DNA from: PALSA-243 sp963743705
GTDB lineage: Bacteria > Acidobacteriota > Terriglobia > Bryobacterales > Bryobacteraceae
Direction of reading: 5' to 3'
DNA length: 64,000 nt
NCBI GenBank assembly: GCA_963743705.1
Contig: CAVUQS010000015.1
Coordinates: 1 to 64,000 of the forward strand
Shown: in pieces, positions 57,574 through 64,000 of the stretch
Position numbering within the stretch: position 1 is the stretch's first letter
Layout: each line of letters starts with the position of its first letter
Notes under the pieces: model-generated
The model's database searches: none
Seen by the model: the letters and a program-made list of their open reading frames with translations, nothing else
Told to the model about the DNA's origin: nothing
Program-made: the position numbers and the translations under genes

Positions 57574-57584
57574 GGTCGCTCCAT
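57574..57584 (+). repeat. Right subterminal inverted repeat of IS (IR-R)
   Basis: GGTCGCTCCAT, the exact inverse of the left repeat at 56142-56152. It ends one base before the stop codon (TGA on the minus strand, 57586-57588) of the neighbouring TIGR03435 gene. Confidence 0.7.
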
Positions 57585-57585
57585 A

Positions 57586-58434
57586 TCAGTTCTCGGTGGG
57601 CGTTTTGTCGACGGAATCCACCACCAGAAAATCGAGCCGCAGCTTTTTCTGTTCGAGCTTGAGACCCAACTGCGTCTGCACCGCGTTGAAGACGGTCGGG
57701 GCGGGGTCGGAAGCCGCGTCGGAAGCCGCCGGCGAACCGCCATCTTCCGCGAACCACAAGCGGATGTCGTATCTGCCCGTCAACCCGGTTTGGTCGACCA
57801 TGGGCGCCTTAAGCATGTTGCTCAGAGCCGAGCAGAGAATACGGATCGGCTCACGGAAGCTATTGATTCTTGCCTGGCCCGCGTTATGCATGATGAGCGA
57901 GGTCACAGTGCCCGGCGGCGCGATCAGAAAGCCGTCTTTGTCGTAGCCTTTGAACTTGGGAATGACGCCATCGGCTGCGCCGTCCGGCAGTTCCATCGGA
58001 TAGGCCGGCATCGTCGGGCCGTTCTTGCCCACGGTCAGAATGTAAGCCTGCGTCTCCCGCTGTTCGTGGTGAACCTTGAGCTGGAAGCGCTCGATCAGCA
58101 GATTCCGGAGCATCACGGTCACATCGCTCTTCGCTGCTCCTGCCGGTACTTTGGCAGCGATATCGAAGTACGCTTCGCTCATCCACGCGGGCATATCGAA
58201 TTGGTTCGATTTCGCGTCGTAGGCCCAAAAAACAAGATTCCTGAGGTTTTGATAGCGATACGTGATCTGGGTCGGGTCTGAAGTCCCCGGGCCGCCGGAG
58301 ATGCCGACGTGTTCATGCGCAACCGACGGCGGAGTCGGGTGTATGGAGGCGACTTCGAACTGCTGTCCAGCGGGCATTTGCGCCCTGAGCAAAGAGCACC
58401 CCAACAGAAGGAGCAACGCGGTCCGCATTTTCAT
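57586..58434 (-). CDS. TIGR03435-family secreted protein
   Basis: This 282-residue protein has a signal peptide (RTALLLLLGCSLLRAQ) and the family-typical opening FEVASIHP. It continues with YRYQNLRNLVFWAYDAKSNQFDMPAWM, DVTVMLRNLLIERFQLKVHHEQRETQAYILTVGKNGP, TGLTGRYDIRLWF and an end VDSVDKTPTEN. The family is almost restricted to Acidobacteria and its function is unknown. The adjacent M56 peptidase carries the same domain. The insertion sequence ends 1 bp after its stop codon, in transcript direction, so the gene is intact but has lost its original downstream context. Confidence 0.88.
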   Translation of the reverse strand: MKMRTALLLLLGCSLLRAQMPAGQQFEVASIHPTPPSVAHEHVGISGGPGTSDPTQITYRYQNLRNLVFWAYDAKSNQFDMPAWMSEAYFDIAAKVPAGAAKSDVTVMLRNLLIERFQLKVHHEQRETQAYILTVGKNGPTMPAYPMELPDGAADGVIPKFKGYDKDGFLIAPPGTVTSLIMHNAGQARINSFREPIRILCSALSNMLKAPMVDQTGLTGRYDIRLWFAEDGGSPAASDAASDPAPTVFNAVQTQLGLKLEQKKLRLDFLVVDSVDKTPTEN

Positions 58435-58500
58435 TCATGATAGGGCGTTTCAATGATTTGCGGGCGGTTGGCTCTGCCGGTAAGAGCGCCTGGGGGTTGT

Positions 58501-60246
58501 TTAGTTCTCCGAGGGCTTCTCCACGCGATCGATGACCAGAACTTCGACCGGGCCTTTGGCTGATTCGAGTTTCAAGCCGAGTTGTTCCTGCAGAGCGGTA
58601 AAGATGTCCGGGCCGGGATCGGCCGCTGCGGCGCCATCGGCGGGACGAACAGCCGGCCTGTACGACGTGAAGGTGAGCTGGAAGTCAAACTCACCAGCGA
58701 TCCCGCTCTTATCAATAACCGTGCGGGTGAGCACGCCAGAAAGGGAATCGGCCAGAAACGCCATGGTCGCGCCTGACGCTTGAAGCCGGCCACTTGTCAT
58801 TGAACCCCCAATCAGCCCGCAGTACTTGCCGGGCGCAATAGTCAAATCACCAGGTTCACGATGAACGCAGTTCGGGGTCTGCAACTTGGGGCCGCCTTTC
58901 GCCCCGGTCAGCTCATAGACAGGAAGCTCTTTCGTCTCACGGTGGACGGCCAGGTGGAACCGGTCACGGAGCAGCGTCTGCAGCCTCCGCTTTTGCAGAG
59001 TTATGAACTCCTGGTTAAAGGACGGAGGGCCCTCGGCCTTCGCATCAATGTTATACCGGTCGGAATCGATCCAACCCGGACCTCCTGTGATCTGGAAATC
59101 GTGGATATGGTAGGCCAATATGACGAGGTCTTTCAAAGTCCTTCTTTCAAGGTGCAAGGCTGGAGCCAGAAGGAACATTCCGCCGGTCTCGCCGCTGACA
59201 TCGCGCTTGATCGACGCGACTTCGAACGCCGGCGGCGCCTCCTGCGGCGCGGCATATAGTGAAACGATTGCGGTTGCCATCGACAGCGCTAATACCGCCG
59301 CTGCAATGCCTCCCAGGGACCGTGACGTGTGGTCCTCCCGGCCCAGCACCCGCCGGATTCGGCCCAGCAGGTCACCTCCGGTAGCGGCAAGCGCAGGCGC
59401 GGGAATCCGGTCGCGGATTTGCTCCATCTCAGCCAACGCGCTCGCATATTCGAAGGCGTTCCCGCAGACGGCGACCGCCATATCGTCACAGCAATGCTCC
59501 CGTTCCAGCCGCATCTGCCTGCCCACCCACCACACAGCGGGATGGTAGAACAGCACAGTCTCGACCGCTGTTTGCAGGAGGTTTACGATGTAGTCGTGCC
59601 GGCGAATATGAGCCAGCTCATGCGCGAGGATCGCGGCGATCTGTGTCTCGCTGAGACCCGTGAGCGCGGTCACAGGCAGAAGAATGTAGGGCCGAAGCCA
59701 GCCAATCGCAGTGGGAACCTGGACCATTGCAGACGTACACAATCGGACAGGGGCGGAAACACGCAGCTTCCGTTTCAAGCCTCTGACAATGTCCTCTAGT
59801 TCAGCGCCCGCCGGGCTTGCTCCACGCTTCAGTTTCCGCACGCCCATCCAGCCGCCTGCGACGCGTGCGGAAAGCAGCAGCACCCCGATCACCCAAGTGC
59901 ACACGACCCATCCTAAGATTCCGGCGTGCGGCGCACTGGAGGTCGGGGCATAGTAGACGACCTGCTCCGGCCTAGTGGCTGCCGCCTGCATGGGCAATCG
60001 AGGAACCGCAGCAGTTCTCCCCGGCTCGCTACGAGAATTCCACGTCGCTGTGACGATTAGCGCGGCTGGCATCAGCAGCATGATCAGGCTCGCTACTGCG
60101 TACCGAAGGCGGGCCGCCGATGAGGGCGCGATCGTCTTGACGATCCATAAGACCAAGGCCAGCAGCGACCCTTGCCAAAGGAAGTGAAGCAGCGCCCGGC
60201 CCAGAGCCTGCACTGCTGGATGTGCGAGTAGGATTTCCAACGTCAT
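58501..60246 (-). CDS. M56 (BlaR1-like) peptidase fused to a TIGR03435 domain
   Basis: The protein has 581 residues. Membrane helices occur near 20-38, 48-68 and 108-130. The metallopeptidase motif is HELAH (209-213) with a third ligand in ERERCC-like EREHCCDD (248-255), then a further helix at about 310-330. The outer domain (about 339 to the end, FEVASIKRDVSG to VIDRVEKPSEN) is TIGR03435, not the penicillin-binding domain of BlaR1. BlaR1-type proteins sense a ligand outside and trigger cleavage of BlaI inside. The gene overlaps blaI (ATGA), so the ligand read by the TIGR03435 domain probably controls that repressor. Confidence 0.9.
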   Translation of the reverse strand: MTLEILLAHPAVQALGRALLHFLWQGSLLALVLWIVKTIAPSSAARLRYAVASLIMLLMPAALIVTATWNSRSEPGRTAAVPRLPMQAAATRPEQVVYYAPTSSAPHAGILGWVVCTWVIGVLLLSARVAGGWMGVRKLKRGASPAGAELEDIVRGLKRKLRVSAPVRLCTSAMVQVPTAIGWLRPYILLPVTALTGLSETQIAAILAHELAHIRRHDYIVNLLQTAVETVLFYHPAVWWVGRQMRLEREHCCDDMAVAVCGNAFEYASALAEMEQIRDRIPAPALAATGGDLLGRIRRVLGREDHTSRSLGGIAAAVLALSMATAIVSLYAAPQEAPPAFEVASIKRDVSGETGGMFLLAPALHLERRTLKDLVILAYHIHDFQITGGPGWIDSDRYNIDAKAEGPPSFNQEFITLQKRRLQTLLRDRFHLAVHRETKELPVYELTGAKGGPKLQTPNCVHREPGDLTIAPGKYCGLIGGSMTSGRLQASGATMAFLADSLSGVLTRTVIDKSGIAGEFDFQLTFTSYRPAVRPADGAAAADPGPDIFTALQEQLGLKLESAKGPVEVLVIDRVEKPSEN

Positions 60247-60626
60247 TTCGTACCTCGCTCGTAGTCCTTGAGGACTTTGCGGATCTCGGACAACTCCTCC
60301 GCAGTGGCTTTCCTCGAAGACAAAGCCTGCATCAACAACCTGCTCATCGAGCCTTCGAACGCGCGGTCGAGCAGGTCAGCCACCAGCGTGCGCTGGGCCT
60401 GCTCCTGCGGCAACCGCGCCTCGTAAACATGCGCGTACGGCTTTTCGTCGCGGGTTACCAAGCCTTTCTCATGCATAATCTGCATGAACTTCAAGACAGT
60501 GGTGTATCCGGTCTTCTTGACAGAGTTGAGAGCTTCATGGACTTGGCGGACCGTGCTCGGTCCACGCTGCCACAGAATGCCGAGAATCGCCAATTCGGCT
60601 TCGGTTGGCTTTGGGGGCTTACCCAT
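60243..60626 (-). CDS. BlaI/MecI/CopY-family repressor
   Basis: The protein has 127 residues with the winged-helix pattern PTEAELAILGILWQRGPSTVRQVHEALNSVKKTGYTTVLKFMQIMHEKGLVTRDEKPYAHVYEA. A C-terminal dimerisation helix region follows (VADLLDRAFEGSMSRLLMQAL...), where proteolysis by the M56 partner would be expected. It should bind the two ACGAA-N4-TTCGT sites directly upstream and so repress its own operon. The start ATG (60626) has no ribosome-binding site and is predicted to lie almost at the transcription start. Confidence 0.92.
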   Translation of the reverse strand: MGKPPKPTEAELAILGILWQRGPSTVRQVHEALNSVKKTGYTTVLKFMQIMHEKGLVTRDEKPYAHVYEARLPQEQAQRTLVADLLDRAFEGSMSRLLMQALSSRKATAEELSEIRKVLKDYERGTK

Positions 60627-60634
60627 CGAAACGG

Positions 60635-60663
60635 ATTCTATACGAAGCCATTCGTAAAGTCAA
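60635..60663 (-). promoter_or_regulatory. Predicted sigma-70 promoter of the blaI-M56 operon
   Basis: On the minus strand the -35 TTGACT (60658-60663) and the -10 TAGAAT (60635-60640) are separated by exactly 17 nt; each differs from consensus at one position. Transcription should begin near 60628, 1-2 nt before the blaI ATG, giving a leaderless or nearly leaderless mRNA. This agrees with the absent ribosome-binding site. Confidence 0.7.
60641..60656. promoter_or_regulatory. BlaI-type operator 1
   Basis: TACGAA-gcca-TTCGTA is a perfect dyad with a 4-bp spacer, filling the region between the -10 and -35 elements of the blaI promoter. Its centre is 21 bp (two helical turns) from operator 2. 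Confidence 0.75.
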
Positions 60664-60676
60664 CGAATGTTTTCGT
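60663..60676. promoter_or_regulatory. BlaI-type operator 2
   Basis: ACGAA-tgtt-TTCGT is the second dyad of the same kind, starting on the last base of the -35 element. Together the two sites also make a larger symmetrical array (TATACGAA at one end, TTCGTATA at the other). Confidence 0.7.
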
Positions 60677-60844
60677 ATAGGCACGGGAATCCTCACTTCA
60701 TCGGTGGAGGTCGACTATGGCCACATCGCCGTCGCCGGGAAGAGTTATCTTCTTCCCTCAGCGCGGTGCGCGGAAATTCGCAAAGGGGCGCGTGACGGCA
60801 TTTGACATGCAGTTCGCGCTTATTACATCATTGGTTCAAAGGAC

Positions 60845-60921
60845 GGGCGGTTAGCTCAGCCGGTTAGAGCGCCTGCCTTACAAGCAGGAGGTCCGCGGTT
60901 CGAGCCCGCGACCGCCCACCA
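60845..60921 (+). tRNA. tRNA-Val (anticodon UAC)
   Basis: A full cloverleaf is seen. The acceptor stem is GGGCGGT/ACCGCCC, the D-arm GCTC/GAGC, and the anticodon stem CCTGC/GCAGG with loop CTTACAA (anticodon TAC). A five-base variable loop follows, then the T-arm CGCGG-TTCGAGC-CCGCG, the discriminator A and an encoded CCA. It reads GUN valine codons. It lies 15 nt before the DUF885 gene. Confidence 0.97.
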
Positions 60922-60936
60922 TCTTCGTAAGCCTCC

Positions 60937-62643
60937 ATGCAAAAGCGATGGTTCGTATTTGCGCTGGCGGGGATTCTGATGAGTTGTTCGCAAACCCCGC
61001 CGCATCCCGTAACGTCGTCGGCGGATTTCGATAAGCTGGTCGACGATTTTGTTTATGGCAGCCTGGCGCTTTCGCCGGTCGGCGCGACGGCAACCGGCTA
61101 TCACGAGCACAACGGGATCTCGATGGACGAGAACGTCGACGATTTCAGCGCGGCAGGCATCGCGGCGAGCCTCCGGTTCTATCAGGATTTTGACCGGCGT
61201 ATAGGCGCGCTGGATCAGGCGTCGTTCGACAAAGAACAAAAGGCCGATATCGGCGTGATCAAGAATGCGATTGGGTTCGCGCTGCTCGATCTCACCGAAA
61301 TTCAGACGTACAAGCACAACCCGACGTCGTACGTCGAGCTTGCGGGCACGGCGCTTTACACGCCATATGTGCTGAATTACGCCCCGAGAGAAAAACGCTT
61401 CGGGCAGATCATTCAGCGGCTGCAGAAATTGCCGGCCCTGTTCGAGCAGGCCAAGGCAAACCTGATCGATTCGCCTGAGGTTTGGAATCGCGTCGCTCGC
61501 GAGGAGAACGACGGGAATATCGATCTCATCGACCATACGCTGCGCCAGGAGGTGTCCGGCGCGCAAAAGGCCGATTACGATAAGGCAGCGAATGTGGCCA
61601 TTGCGGCTTGCAAGGACTTCAATTCGTGGCTCGAGAAAACCCTGTCGCAGAAGAAGAGCGACTGGCGCCTCGGCAAAGAAAAATACGCGAAGAAATTCGA
61701 TTTCGCATTGTCTACGGGGAAGGCGCCGGAGGAGATGCTGGCGCTGGCGGAAACGGATTTGAAGGCGACGCGCGATCAAATGGCCAAGATCGCCGCGCCG
61801 AAGACCGTGAAGCAGGCGCTCGACGATATCGCCAGGCAGCATGCCACACCGGATACATACATGGCGGAGGCGAAGAAGGCTCTGGATGAGGCAACGGCGT
61901 TCGTCAAACAAAAAGACTTGCTGACGCTGCCGTCGCGCGCGAATTTGCAGGTGATCGAAACGCCGGAATTCATGCGCGGAATTTATGGAGTGGGCGGATT
62001 CAGCGCGGCGCCCCCGCTGGAACCGGAGTTGGGCGCGTTCTATTGGATCACGCCGATTCCGAAGACCTGGCCCCGGGAACGGATCGAATCGAAGCTGCGC
62101 GAATATAACAATTTCGGCCTTCAGGAATTGACTATTCACGAAGCGATGCCGGGGCACTATGTGCAATTCGAGTATGCGAACGATGTACAGCCGAAATCGC
62201 GCCGGCTGTTGCGGGCCGTTTTTAGTAGCGGGACGTACGCGGAAGGTTGGGGAGTCTACGCCCAACAGTTGATGACGGACGAGGGGTATCTCAATCACCC
62301 GCAGGGTTTGACGCTGACGTTCTACAAGCAGATTCTGCGCGTGATCGCGAATACGATTCTGGACATCCGCCTGCAGACGATGGGGATGACGGATCAGCAA
62401 GCGCTCGATTTGATGATCAACGACACGTTCCAGGAAAAAGAGGAAGCGACGGCGAAGTTACAAAGGGCGCAGTTATCGTCCTGCCAGTTGCCTACTTATT
62501 ATTCAGGCTGGAAGGGATGGCTCGAGGTTCGCGAGCACTTCAAGCAAGCGCAGGGCGCGAACTTTTCGCTGAAGCAATTTCACGAGAGGGCGTTGAAAGA
62601 GAGCGGCGTGCCGCTGCCGGTGCTGGATACCCTACTTCACTGA
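60937..62643 (+). CDS. DUF885-family lipoprotein, putative zinc metallopeptidase
   Basis: This 568-residue protein has a lipoprotein signal (ALAGILMSC) and the DUF885 C-terminal signature with HEAMPGHYVQ (His401, Glu402, His407) and YAEGWGVYAQQLM, which resembles a gluzincin-type metal site. LALSPVGATATGYHEHNGI near residue 45 is the typical N-terminal motif. Members are thought to be envelope peptidases of unknown substrate. No ribosome-binding site is obvious and the gene begins 15 nt after the tRNA, so it may be read from the tRNA transcript. Confidence 0.85.
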   Translation: MQKRWFVFALAGILMSCSQTPPHPVTSSADFDKLVDDFVYGSLALSPVGATATGYHEHNGISMDENVDDFSAAGIAASLRFYQDFDRRIGALDQASFDKEQKADIGVIKNAIGFALLDLTEIQTYKHNPTSYVELAGTALYTPYVLNYAPREKRFGQIIQRLQKLPALFEQAKANLIDSPEVWNRVAREENDGNIDLIDHTLRQEVSGAQKADYDKAANVAIAACKDFNSWLEKTLSQKKSDWRLGKEKYAKKFDFALSTGKAPEEMLALAETDLKATRDQMAKIAAPKTVKQALDDIARQHATPDTYMAEAKKALDEATAFVKQKDLLTLPSRANLQVIETPEFMRGIYGVGGFSAAPPLEPELGAFYWITPIPKTWPRERIESKLREYNNFGLQELTIHEAMPGHYVQFEYANDVQPKSRRLLRAVFSSGTYAEGWGVYAQQLMTDEGYLNHPQGLTLTFYKQILRVIANTILDIRLQTMGMTDQQALDLMINDTFQEKEEATAKLQRAQLSSCQLPTYYSGWKGWLEVREHFKQAQGANFSLKQFHERALKESGVPLPVLDTLLH

Positions 62644-62717
62644 GACGGCATTAGGCGCGGCAAAACCAGCGCGCTCCGGATGCCCCATCTTCAGAGCACC
62701 CGGAGCCCCATACGTTG

Positions 62718-63143
62718 TCACTTCTTTGCGAGTACAACGTTCACCCGCGGCGCCAGCGAGCTATTGCGAGCTAACTCGCGTTCCACCTTCGAAGCGACTA
62801 TCTGGCGGCCCTCCGCCGAATCGGCGTTCCAGACTTTCGCCAGAAAGTAGGTGTCGCCGTAGCGGTTGAACAGCAACGTGCCGGTTGTGGCTGTCGAGCC
62901 CTTTCGGGCGTCGGCGCCGAATGTCTGCGCCATCGCACTACCCTTGCCGTCGACGCGGCGGATGCTCAGACAACCCGTCACGCCGCCTGGGCGAACAGTG
63001 TAGAGGCCGGCCGGAAGGATAGCCTTCCCGACCCGGAAATCGAACGGAATGTTCGCTCGCATCGGCAGATCGCTCTGCGCAAACGCAGCCGCGGCGGTAA
63101 GCAGCGTCAAGGAACTCAGCGTAGTGAAAGTCAGGCGTTTCAT
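62718..63143 (-). CDS. Small secreted protein of unknown function
   Basis: The protein has 141 residues, with a signal peptide (RLTFTTLSSLTLLTAAAAFAQ) and then a beta-rich domain beginning MRANIPFDFRVGKAILPAGLYTV, a pattern I know from many acidobacterial secreted proteins without a function. Later segments (LLFNRYGDTYFLAKVWNADSAEGRQI) are consistent with a small beta sandwich. GGAGG lies 6 nt before the ATG. It faces the DUF885 gene, with 74 nt between the two stops. Confidence 0.75.
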   Translation of the reverse strand: MKRLTFTTLSSLTLLTAAAAFAQSDLPMRANIPFDFRVGKAILPAGLYTVRPGGVTGCLSIRRVDGKGSAMAQTFGADARKGSTATTGTLLFNRYGDTYFLAKVWNADSAEGRQIVASKVERELARNSSLAPRVNVVLAKK

Positions 63144-63369
63144 AATGGACCTCCTCAGTCCCGGTTGCCGCGGGCGGAATGAAGCATCCCCCGCACCTCA
63201 GTTGATGGAATCCGCTTTGCAGCCGATTGCCTCACCACCTTGAACTGCTTCTACTAACGCACCCGCAGCGCCATACGCCACGCGGGCCTCGCTCTACGCA
63301 CAAGCTGCTGTTTCCAGGGCGCTTCGCAGTTTCGAACAATTGCGGGCGAGATGGCGGCATGCCCGGAAA

Positions 63370-63407
63370 CCTATCCGATCGTGTGCTGGCCTATCTAATC
63401 GGATAGG
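63370..63407. promoter_or_regulatory. Inverted repeat upstream of the FHA gene
   Basis: CCTATCCGAT (63370-63379) and ATCGGATAGG (63398-63407) form a perfect 10-bp inverted repeat with an 18-nt loop. The loop's last bases and the start of the second arm also repeat CCTATC (63390), so an alternative smaller hairpin is possible. It lies 19 nt before the FHA-gene start and may be an operator or a 5' leader hairpin. Confidence 0.5.
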
Positions 63408-63426
63408 AATGTGGTGTTCTTGATTG

Positions 63427-64000
63427 GTGAGCAGCCAGATAGAACGCGCGCTCAATCCGCGACTGGTTGGGATCGGCGGCCCGGTGGAAGGCGGCGTCTT
63501 CGCGCTGGGGGATGCCGAGATCTCCATCGGCCGGGATCGCGGCAATAGTTTGCCGATCGAAGATGGCTCGGTCTCGAGACGGCATTGCTCCATCCGCAAA
63601 CTGGCGCCGGATCGTTTCCAAATCCGTGATCTGGACAGCCGCAACGGGACCGTGGTCAATCGCCTGCCGGTTGGGGAACGGGTGCTGGCCGACGGCGATG
63701 AAATCCGTCTGGGCGAATGTCACTTTGTTTTTCTACTGGCGGAATCGCGCGAGCCGTCGAGTCACGATTCGGTTGAGTTCGACGATGAGGCGCTGGACAC
63801 GCACGCGTTCCACTATCTCCGGCCGGCGGACAATCGTCTGGGATTGGATGCTTTGCCAGGCGAATCCGCGAGCCGCTCGCGAGCCTCCGCCAGTCTTGCA
63901 GTGCTCATGCAGCTCGCGACCGCCATTCCCACAGCACGGGGCACGGATGAGATCGCGCGCCAGTCGCTGGAGCGGATCATGGAAGCGATTCCGGCCGGCC
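63427..64000 (+). CDS. FHA-domain protein (partial, continues past the window)
   Basis: The frame runs from a GTG at 63427 (a TTG one codon earlier is also possible, just after a TGA) to the window end, 191 codons. Residues ~15-95 are an FHA domain: FALGDAEISIGRDRGNSLPI, VSRRHCSI and IRDLDSRNGTVVNRLPVGE have the conserved Gly-Arg, Ser-Arg-Arg-His and Asn-Gly residues that bind phosphothreonine. A Ser-rich linker follows, then a helical part (AVLMQLATAIPTARGTDEIARQSLERIMEAIP) that looks like the start of a GAF domain, as in FHA-GAF-sigma54 activators. The downstream domains cannot be seen. Confidence 0.8.
   Translation, partial: MSSQIERALNPRLVGIGGPVEGGVFALGDAEISIGRDRGNSLPIEDGSVSRRHCSIRKLAPDRFQIRDLDSRNGTVVNRLPVGERVLADGDEIRLGECHFVFLLAESREPSSHDSVEFDDEALDTHAFHYLRPADNRLGLDALPGESASRSRASASLAVLMQLATAIPTARGTDEIARQSLERIMEAIPAG

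Larger units (their letters stand above)
56142..57584 (+). mobile_element. IS110-family insertion sequence, IS1111-like group
   Basis: The element carries one DEDD transposase gene and is bounded by an 11-bp inverted repeat: ATGGAGCGACC at 56142-56152 and GGTCGCTCCAT at 57574-57584. Such repeats are typical of the IS1111 subgroup, where they lie a few bases inside the true ends, so the exact borders may be some bases outside these limits. The right end lies 1 bp before the stop codon of the TIGR03435 gene, which keeps its normal C-terminal motif. Non-coding stretches of about 81 nt (left) and 206 nt (right) remain inside. Confidence 0.75.

Noticed and set aside
58501..60626. Beta-lactam resistance operon
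   Set aside because: M56 and BlaI are present, but the sensor domain is TIGR03435 and no beta-lactamase or penicillin-binding gene is nearby.
60856..62400. 514-codon minus-strand frame opposite the DUF885 gene
   Set aside because: It overlaps the tRNA and a well-supported lipoprotein gene, is Arg-rich and has no family motif.
62654..62700. GCTCCGG...CCGGAGC dyad after the DUF885 gene as a terminator
   Set aside because: The loop is about 20 nt and no T-tract follows.

Overview
The window looks like a chromosomal segment of an Acidobacteriota bacterium, most likely of the Bryobacterales/Solibacter type. The evidence is the mix of families: two large TonB receptors with a carboxypeptidase-regulatory-like N-terminal domain, a VWFA-related acidobacterial protein (TIGR03436 type), two TIGR03435-type proteins (one fused to an M56 peptidase), a FecR-like secreted protein, a PEP-CTERM protein, a WD40-like/PD40 pseudokinase, and several BlaI, ECF and LytTR regulators. 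By eye the DNA is GC-rich with many GTG and TTG starts. Only one RNA gene was recognised, a tRNA-Val(UAC); no rRNA, CRISPR array or prophage was seen.

Layout. 1-630: the 3' end of a probable helicase-type gene, then a cold-shock-domain protein. 640-7172: a zone of broken genes, comprising a many-frameshift glucuronate isomerase (uxaC), a pilin-like small gene, a short hypothetical gene, a frameshifted remnant, a frameshifted LarA/DUF2088 gene, and a TonB receptor inactivated by an in-frame amber and a -1 frameshift. 7301-10072: an intact tandem paralogue of that receptor. 10300-20620: LytTR regulator, FecR-like protein, VWFA protein, lipase, large TPR protein, PEP-CTERM protein, sterol-desaturase-like hydroxylase and a Cys/Met-metabolism PLP enzyme. 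20630-27000: zinc-ribbon Ser/Thr kinase, infC, an ExeA-like ATPase, then a secreted protein made of 14 near-identical 16/20-residue repeats followed by a polytopic membrane protein. 27000-38600: OmpA lipoprotein, pseudokinase-propeller, MerR regulator, SulP transporter, FabF-like synthase, NarL-type two-component pair and HtrA protease with a clear terminator. 38600-44600: a leftward RND efflux operon (pump, adaptor, outer-membrane factor). 44600-46400: an ECF sigma factor coupled to a membrane anti-sigma-like protein. 46400-53830: amino acid permease, phosphoesterase, multicopper oxidase, folD, coaE and a second HtrA protease. 53830-57590: an ABC-2 exporter pair and an IS110/IS1111 insertion sequence with matching subterminal inverted repeats. 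57586-60680: TIGR03435 protein, M56-TIGR03435 fusion and blaI with a very readable operator/promoter. 60840-64000: tRNA-Val, DUF885 lipoprotein, a small secreted protein and the start of an FHA-domain regulator.

The most interesting items are the repeat protein at 25249-26202, whose units differ at nucleotide level almost only synonymously and mostly join through Arg-Arg; the blaI operator, which sits inside a near-consensus promoter predicted to give an almost leaderless mRNA; the IS1111-type element with a room-sized non-coding right end where a guide (bridge/seek) RNA is expected; and the belt of decayed sugar-acid genes next to a duplicated TonB receptor.
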